Source: Hofstenia miamia (Eukaryota; Xenacoelomorpha; Acoela; Hofsteniidae). Taken from it: a stretch of 40,760 nt of DNA. Shown here piece after piece: positions 24,001-33,000 of this stretch (its first letter is position 1; each line of letters begins with the position of its first letter). A program made the translations under genes and the position numbers. Where the stretch lies: NCBI GenBank assembly GCA_900660155.1, contig CABFPE010000130.1, forward strand, positions 597,335-638,094, written 5' to 3'. The notes below the pieces were generated by a model. It had not been told where the DNA came from, made no database searches, and worked only from the letters and a program-made list of their open reading frames with translations.

Positions 24001-27000
24001 CAATTTTTTTTCAATTTTGAAAAATCAAACGCTGGTTGATCAGTATTGACAATTTTATTATAATTTTATTACTAATTACATTATGAAGGATCAATTGCTT
24101 AGCAATATTGACTATTTACGTGTTTGAGCTTGTCAGCAAACTGCATATTCTACATTGAATTTGTTTGTTATTATATGAATATAGTGTCATTTCAAAGTAA
24201 GTAATCGCAGGGAAATCGCTTTTATTCTATGTTCGGCTATTTAAACGAAATGTTCATCTTAGACAATGTTTAAACAACTTTGTTCCAATATTTTGCGAGT
24301 TAGTTTAAATTGGCAATGTTTAAACGAATGTTTTAAGATCACCAACATAATTTTTTTTTACTTAAATTAGACAAAACCGTTTCTGAAGCCATATTATTCC
24401 TGTAGTGATATGTAGTGATAGTGTATAGCTTCTTTCTGATTTAAGACCTGCAGTTTAAGTGACATTTAGGAAGTGAATTCCATGAAATTGTAGGACATTG
24501 GAAGAAGAATACTGATCACAATCCTGTTTTTGGAGCCCAGGCTCGAGTTATTGAGTTTGCTTTTCTTTGCGCAATTAGTGTACTTTGCATTGCATGCCCG
24601 TGCTCTCTAGGCTTAGCCACTCCAACTGCTGTAATGGTTGGAACTGGAGTGGGTGCCAAATATGGAATACTAATCAAAGGTGGCGAACCTTTAGAAACGA
24701 TGTTTAAGTTGAAGCGCATTGTTTTTGATAAAACAGGTAATTTCAAACTTATAAATTCTATTGCGACATATGTAAATTTGTTTTAATAAATTTTCTTTTA
24801 TTATTAAATGAATTTAGGTACAATAACACTTGGTAGACCAACAGTTATAGGAGTCAAGATTCTGGAAGTAGCTAGTAAGCCCAACATCTCCTTGCATCGT
24901 TTGATGTCCATAGTTGCAGCTGTAGAAAATCGGAGTGAACACATTTTAGCTAAAGCATTGGTCGCTTATGCAGACAAAATTAGCGAAGAACAGAATCTGA
25001 AGAAGGTTTGTTTAGAAATTCTCTCTTAGTTCTTAATTAACTATTTACAAAATCGTCTTAATTCAATTTATATTTAGTAGTTTCACTGAGTGAAAACTAC
25101 TCTAGTTTTAGAAATTCAAATCATTTGACAGAATTTGTTTAAATTTCTACAGAAATTGTCCTTCTTAAATTTCCTCAAGAATTTTCTAAATTGCTTAATT
25201 AAAAAACGCTGTCAAAGAATGTCTCTTCATTGCTTTAAACAAAATGAGTGTATTTCCTTTTCATAAATGTTTGCCTTAAGGTTTAATCAAATGAGAGATA
25301 TTCAGAAGTAAAATAGTTTTATATTTGAGTCTAACTTGCGATTATTTTACCCAAATTCACAATAAATGCATTTTTCTATATTTGAATGGAGATAGTTTTT
25401 TCAAAAACCGAGCTATAAACCTTCATTTCGTGTTAAAATTTAAATACGTTTTATAAGGGATTTGCTTGATAAAAATTTCCTTGGTATAGATACGTTTTTA
25501 GATTAATGAGATTTATTTTAAGGTATGATTTTGTTTATTGCTAGTTTGATTTTCATTTTCACGTTTCTTGGAAATACTGACAGTATGTGTACATGTATAT
25601 ATTTATATAACGTAGACATATGCACATATTTGGGCCCTTAGGATTGGTAAATTTCAAATTTTCCGATTTGTCAGATTCTATAATAGATTCCTCAATCAAT
25701 TTATTGCTATGTATTGTTTTGGTTCCAAAACATATCTGCAAGCTCTACTCAAAATTTAAGACAAAAGGTTGAGTTGATTCGAAAAGTGACTTGAAAAGGC
25801 CTTATATATATATATATATAAGATACGCTGTGGAATATGGGAATTCAATCATGACATTGACAGAATATCGATTCGACCTCCATTCTATGTTCATTGAGGA
25901 TTGGTTACGTAATTAATTCGTGTGTGACGTAATTTAACTATTTTTTAATTTTGTAAATATGGCGACAGATTCGTCTGCCGCGTGCTATTTATCAATATTT
26001 TTCTGGTACTATTTAAAAAGGGCGCATTTTTAAAAAATTGAGTCTTCGACTAACTTGGTTGCTCTTTTGATTGCTATATTTTGCTGGTCAGATTTAATTG
26101 CAAATAACAGAGAGTACTGTTTATCGCAGTGTGTTATACCACTGCTGGATCAGGGTTTTCGTGTCGAGTTCAAGTTACTCGGTCCGAGTTCGAGTTTTTA
26201 CGTTCAAGTTTGAGTATTTTTTTTGAAGAAAATTCTAAGTTCGATCGAGTTTTTTTAGAGTAAAATGTAATTTATTTTACAATTATTCTGAGTTTTGCAA
26301 GCTAAAAGATAAATATTTGCGATTTATAGCAAAACTTAATTATAAAATATTCAATTGTTTCGGCATTTTCTAGTATTGATGATTTCTCTTTTGAGTTTTT
26401 CCAATCTAGTTTTGCGAGCTCATTCGAGTTCTTAAAATTCAGACTACTCGAAAACCCTGCGCTGGATATGCTCCCCTAGTTATTCCTTGATTTTCGTGAT
26501 ACCGGTTGGCTCGATGCTACATGTATGATTCTAAAGCGGATGCTACACGATGGGTTTCTGCCCTAAAGCAAAACAATTAAGTTAAATGCCCTTCGTGTAT
26601 CACTTGTCCTCTAACACCCAACACTGAGCATTTTAATACATTCCTCACTGTTCAATTAGAGAAATATATTGGTTCCTCAACGAATTTAACATTTTAATAA
26701 AACATTTAGAAAATTATATTAATTAGACACTATTTTACAATAGAACTTTAATTCTTCGCCTTGTAATCTTTTATAATTTTCTAGTTAAATATTTGTTATA
26801 ATTTTGCTAAAGCAAATCTTTAGAATTTGGTGTTTTAAGAATGTGACAGGTGTGTTAAAAATTGAATGTTTGAAAACTATGTGCACTAAAATAACAGCAA
26901 TATGGGTGTTTTCGAAAGTCCGACTTTTTTCAAAGTATGAAACAAATTGTAATTCAATGTATTTATCAGAAAATTCATGTCTAAACAGTGAAGAATGAAT

Positions 27001-30000
27001 TAAAATTCTCAGTGTTGGGTGTTACACGGAGCGTTTTGCGCCATTTGCACTTTTGAAATGAAACATTGTTTTATTTCATAGCTTGTCCCAAGCATGCAAT
27101 TATCTTGTTCAGGGACAGATGATATACGAAGGGCATTCAATTTAATGTTTTGCTCCAGGGCAAAATTCAATAGTGTAACATCCGCCTAATATGATGCAAA
27201 TCAATGTTTAGCTTTTGAGAAAAGGTTAACTGTTTTCCGATTATTCTTTTGAACAAATTCAGCTGTTTAAAGAGTGCTTTTGGGCAGTAAACAGAAGTTA
27301 CAAACGTTCCGAAAGTTTAGACTCAGCTCAGACCAAACCCAACTCAATATTCTTTAGAAGTACATGGACGCGGCACGAGGTGTATAGATAGTGTTTAACA
27401 ATACTCTATTCCTCATAAATTCTGGATAAACGTTCCCAGCAACTAGGCTTATGCACATCGATGCCTATCAACTATACTACACAATTAATACAACAAAAAA
27501 TGTTATTGTATGTGAAGCATTAGGGTAGCTCCTTCACGTTGTTGGTTTAATTTTGCATAATTTCGAAAAGCTGTTAATTTCGTTAGTGCTTCTTTATTGT
27601 TCCAATATTTCTACGTGTGAAACCATATTACTCACTATGTTTCAATAAACGTTTTCCATTTTAAAAATTGCGAAAGGCGTAGCCTTTCAAGTTCAAAGCA
27701 AAAATATGTTTTGTCACTTTAGTTGAATGTTCTAATGGCGTGGACAGTTTCGAGTTTATCAAATAAGAATAAATTTTAATAAGACTAAATACTACTTCAC
27801 TAACGCATATTTTAGACGATTAATTCTTAGTCTCCATCTTTATTTCCGGGATTGCATACTAATTTTTAATTTAATGGTTTATTTATATGTTATTTATAAA
27901 AGATGTATCCAATAAGATTATAATAGATGTGGTATCGGGCAACCATTTTTGATCTTTTCCCTGAATGTCTCGTTATTTGCAATCAATTCACAAAATAATC
28001 AATGTAATCAGGTAGAAGCACATGAATTTAAGTATTTGCTTTCACTAATTTATGGATGTTTATTGTCCGCAATAACTGATTGAAATATATTGTTTTATAT
28101 ATGCCCAGTGCCTGTAATCATATTTCCATGAATAGCTTAGTACCTTTAATGATAAGATCAAATTGTATGTATCTAGCCTATTTTGGGGTGTGTCATCATC
28201 GTTCTGCTGTATACGAGGTATGGCAATAAAGTTCCCGGAATAGATTATGAATTCAATTATTGATTAATGAGCACAGATTATTTCCACGGAGAACGGTGAA
28301 CCTTGATGTTACACAACTGAATATTAGCTATAAAATCAATCTCATTGACCAATCAGTCATCAAAGTGTGATAAATGCTGACTGTTGTATTTTGCTTGTCA
28401 AATTAATGTTCGATTAAATTGTGAGTACAATGAATCAAACTGTGGAACAGCGCATTTGCATTAAATTTTTCCGTAAGCTGGAAAAATTAGCCAGTGGAAG
28501 TTTGCTCATTAAATGAAGTTTTCAACAATTAGTCTTTGAAGAAATTCAGTGTCTTTGAATGGCATAAAAGATTCAAAGCATGGAAAATGACAAGGACAAC
28601 CGCCAGGTCTGGGGACCATCCGCTCATCACATGGAAGAGAATGTTGATTGAGTTTGGACCCGATAAAGAGTGAGCATTTGAATAGAGTAGTTATTAGAAT
28701 ATTGTAATTTAGGAAAGTTCGCATGCCTCGTCCATAGATCAAAGCAATGCTTGTTTGTTTTTGATGCCAAATGAATTGTTGACAACAAATTTCTTGAACA
28801 GGGCAGTACAATTAATCCGCAAACTTATCTGGAGATTCTGACTCCAAAAGATACTTAGACGAAAGCGAGCAGAACTTTGTCCCAATGCAGGGATGTTGTA
28901 TTATAGTTGGCTGCAAAAAAATGAGACTGAACACCTATTTTTTCACGCTTTGTAGAAACGTATTGAGACGCTTTAGAGGAAAACTATAAAAATAAAAGAC
29001 AACGAGAATTTTGTGAACTTTAAAATGGTCAAACAAAAAAGTTAATTAATTAAACTGGTACTTCGTAATTATTTGAAAACACTTACCAAACAAATTGTTT
29101 TGCTTTGCAAAGTTTCTACTTGATTTCTTCGGAATGGAAACGTTGGAACAGCTTGAAAACGCCTTTGCGACATCGCAAATTTCTCGATCAACTTATTTTC
29201 GAAAGCTGAAAAAAATTCGACAAGGAGAATCTCTCAAAAGAAGAAAAGGAAGTGGACGCCCTCGAAAAATTATTGGAAAATTCATTCAGAAAAGAGTCGC
29301 AATTGCTCTCAAAAATCCCTATACTTCTGGGAAAAAAATTGCAAACCCACTTCAAACTGAAGCCGACATCTCTGTGCACGAAACCACAGTTTAGAGAACA
29401 CTGAAAAAAAGTGGAGTTACAAAAATTGGCAGAAAAAATCGACTTCTGATTACAAAAGAACATCAAGAAAAAAGATTAAATTTCGTGAAAGATTGGAAAG
29501 ACTACACTTTTGAAGATGTTTGGATAACTGATGAGTGCGTATTTCAACTACACAGAAACAAAGTACAAGTGTGGTCGTCAAAGAAATGTCCAAGACCAAC
29601 AAAAGCGGTTCCAAAGTTCGACCAAAAAATTATGGTTTGGGAGCACTTTCCTATCGTGGGTTTTATTTGAAAATTTTAGACGGAAAAGCCACAATCGACA
29701 GTCAAAGATATTGCCCAATTATAGCTGAATTTATGCCTTATGCTGATGCTTTATATGATGATGGATATATACTCCAACAGGACGGAGCAACCCCGCATAC
29801 GTCAGTAAAGACAAAAAAATTGGTTTTCTGAAAATAATATCCAGTTTTTGCAATGGCCACCAACTTCTGCTGATCTTTCTCCAATCGAAAACGTGACGTT
29901 GAGAAGAAAAATCCGAAAAATATATCCGATTTAAAAGAAAAAATCCAAGAAAGTCAACACATTTTGACATCTAAATGAAGTCCAATTTAATGAAATCAGT

Positions 30001-33000
30001 TTCAGTTCGTTTGAATGAAGTTATTTCTGCAGGAGGAAAACAAATTAGACTTTGATGCTTTTTACTTATAGTCCTTTAATGTATCTTTAAAACCTTTCCT
30101 TTCTTGAGTTGTTACATTCAGTAGTTCAAAAGTAATACGCCTTTTTTCTAGTCTCATTTTTTTGCAGTCAACTATAGGACAGTGCTCGCGCGCATGCAGC
30201 TCTGAGTGTCCAGGAATTCCTGTCAAAAATATCAGTAGTGGTCTTTCGCCATGCTCCCCATCACCAGACCTTACTATATGTGATTCTTGGCTTTTTTCAA
30301 AGGACAAACATTCGATGGCCTCGATGAGACTCATTTCAATATAAAAAAACATTCTTCGAAGAATTCCAAGAAAAGAAAGTTATTAGTGTTTTGCTAAATG
30401 GAAGCATGGGATGGCCAAATTTATAGCTACTGAGGGAGAATATTTTGAAGATGACATTGTAAATTTATGAACAACCTGTTTACAATCAAGATCTCATTCA
30501 TTAAAATGACGTTTCATAATATTTTAATATTTCTTTTTCTATGTTCGGGGAGCTTTATTGTCACACCTTGTATTTATATTTTTAGCTTTCTAATTTTAGG
30601 ATATATTTCAAGACCTCAACGATTTTGAGAATGTGCCTGGTCAAGGAATTAAATGCACTGTGGTTACCACTGAAGGAAACATAAAAGCACATATTGGTAA
30701 CAGATCGTGGATGTTGAACAACGGCGTTTCAATCGAGCCTTGCGTTAATGAAATCATGGGTAGTTATGAGGTTTTGGGTGCTACGGCTATTATAGTGTCG
30801 TTGGACTTAGTTGCCAGAGCAATCATAGCAATTTCCGATCCACCAAAACCTGAAGCTGAAGTTGCCGTTAATGCCTTAAAAGAACGTGGACTAGAAGTTT
30901 ATTTGCTAACTGGCGACAATTCAGTCACAGCGCATGCTATTGCGCAAAAGGTAATGTACCGTTTTTATAAATTCATTGTAACTTGTCATGCTCTAATTCC
31001 TATTTTTGCAAAGAGTTTCGCACACTAGTTCTAAAATATCAATAAGAATCTAGTTTTTCAATTGTATATTCGTTTCCTTACCGCAATAGCTAAATATCCA
31101 AATTCTTGACAATAGCGAAAAATGGTCTTTTATTTCTAACGAATTTTAAAATTCATGCTTCAACAAGTTTATGAATAAATACGATAAAGATGAGCCTGTT
31201 CGTTTTTTAATCAAATGTTAAATATCATCATATCATTAGGACCCGGGCATTTTTTGGTGATGCTATTCATACTGATCACGGAGACACAAAAATTTGCTAT
31301 CGCGCAATCGACTTATATTATGCACATGCTACTCATAATCGTGAGTAAATAATAGGTTTATTCATATTTTTGTAAGTCCGACTCTCAAATCAGTCGAAGC
31401 AGACATGAAATTACACCCCTTACTGTATTCTACATGATTAATAAGAATTAGACATAACGTATCACAATTACTAATTTTTATCGAAATTATAATCATTTTC
31501 TGGTGCAGTTCTGTTACAAGCATAGTACCATAGCCATGTGGAATCGAAAGTTTGGTCGTCGGTATTTTTCCTCATAGCCAAGAGTTATCGGTGTCCGTAA
31601 TGGAGCGCTTGTGTGTTAGACAGTGGTCGGTCTCCGAGTGACAACTACTTCTCAATTATAGAATCATATTTGAGTGCTTCATCACACTGTTATATTTACG
31701 TTAAAAGGTTGTGACTAATTCGTTTATATTTCTTTCAACACGGTTGTTACTGTATTCTGATCAGAGATCATGGCTAGGAGTAGTAGTAAACGGTTTCTGG
31801 ATCTGTGTCCATTGGAAAGGTTTCATGACGATCATCTCCCAAGTAACAGGCTAATAAAGATGTTTCTTACATATTTTGTAGTTCATGAGCTGACTGAATT
31901 TTCAAAATGCTTAAATCAAATTTGGGAATCTTCAACTAAATTTAGAAAGCAAAATCTATTGTCATATTAGAATTGACTGAGACATTTTTGATGTTCCAGA
32001 AGCTTGCTTGCGATTGCTTATTTTTTATAGTTGAATTACATACATTGAAAGCATTGATTTGAAGTCAGAGCATTATAATAACTTGTTCATGAATTTAAAG
32101 AGACTGAGAATAATGTTTTCCCATGTAATTTAATCTATTCTTTGTTTATTTAACCCTATCTCGACTAAGAGTGTCTCCACTGCACCTCCCTTGAGATGTA
32201 GTGTTATGTCTCTAATTTGAAAGAAGATTTGGCCCTCATTTTTTTAACTTTTCTAAAATAAATTAGGAAAACGAGTCAGTAAAAGAGGTATCAGTTGTAT
32301 GAATATTTTTGAGATATATTCCATAAACCCAATATATTAATATTTTCATCCTGCGATTGATAAGTTGTTTCGTAAATGTTTATGTATCACATGTTAATTG
32401 GATATACAAAGATATTTTTGTACTTAGCTGCATGTTAGCTATGATCCTGCCAATTTTCAAAATATATTTTTCAAATTTGTTGGTACTAGGGGCAATTTCC
32501 TGATGTTTTACTCCCGGTTTTAGAAATGAACAAAAAACCTGACCGAAATAGCATTAAGCCTTAAATTTTTTTATGTTTGGTAAGTGAGAAAAAAATTGGA
32601 AATTAGATTATAACAAGTACATGTCTAAGTTTTTCAGTGTTTACTTTGACCTAAGCCCGTTTCAACAATTTAACTATTTGTTACTCACACCGCTTAATTC
32701 TAGAATTATATTCATATTTTTATTTGTATTCTTCCTGTATAATTAAAAATGATCGCTCGGAAATATTTTAAGAGAAACTTGTTACAAACTGCAAATCTCC
32801 TAATATGAATTTATTTAACATTCACATTAAATGTTATACACTAACCAAGTTTAAAACCAACCGTTCCCAATCCACCATTAATCTCACAAGTAAAAATGCA
32901 TAGCTGTACCAAAGGAAAATGCCGTTCATCTGCAATCACACACGAGTCGCTGATGGAAGTTAACCACTCGGTTCGGCAATTGTGAATTGCAAACAACCAT

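Larger units (their letters stand above)
28212..30572 (+). mobile_element. Old mariner transposon split by an inserted Tc1-like element
   Basis: The terminal repeats are 28212-28240 (tacgaggtatggcaataaag...) and 30544-30572 (reverse complement tacaaggtgtgacaataaag...), 24 of 29 bases alike. The N-terminal half of a mariner transposase begins at the ATG 28430 ([18 protein letters not shown]), then [20 protein letters not shown] and [11 protein letters not shown] near 28870. The C-terminal half resumes after the insert near 30180 ([20 protein letters not shown]) and ends [11 protein letters not shown] near 30420. The insert lies where relatives have HHDNAPAH. Without the insert it is about 1.09 kb, slightly short for mariner. 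Many stops are present. Confidence 0.88.
25006..30599 (+). other. Intron 9, about 5.6 kb, with MITEs and nested transposons
   Basis: It contains a TA tract (about 25803-25821), a hAT-like MITE (26151-26459), a long-inverted-repeat MITE (26536-27185) and a mariner interrupted by a Tc1-like element (28212-30572). The stretches 25006-25800 and 27190-28210 hold nothing I can identify. Confidence 0.85.

Noticed and set aside
29188..29466. Minus-strand frame over the Tc1-like transposase
   Set aside because: It is a shadow of the real plus-strand reading, which carries the helix-turn-helix and catalytic motifs.
31770..31970. Small frame in intron 10 as a gene
   Set aside because: No domain, no matching neighbours, and length within chance expectation.
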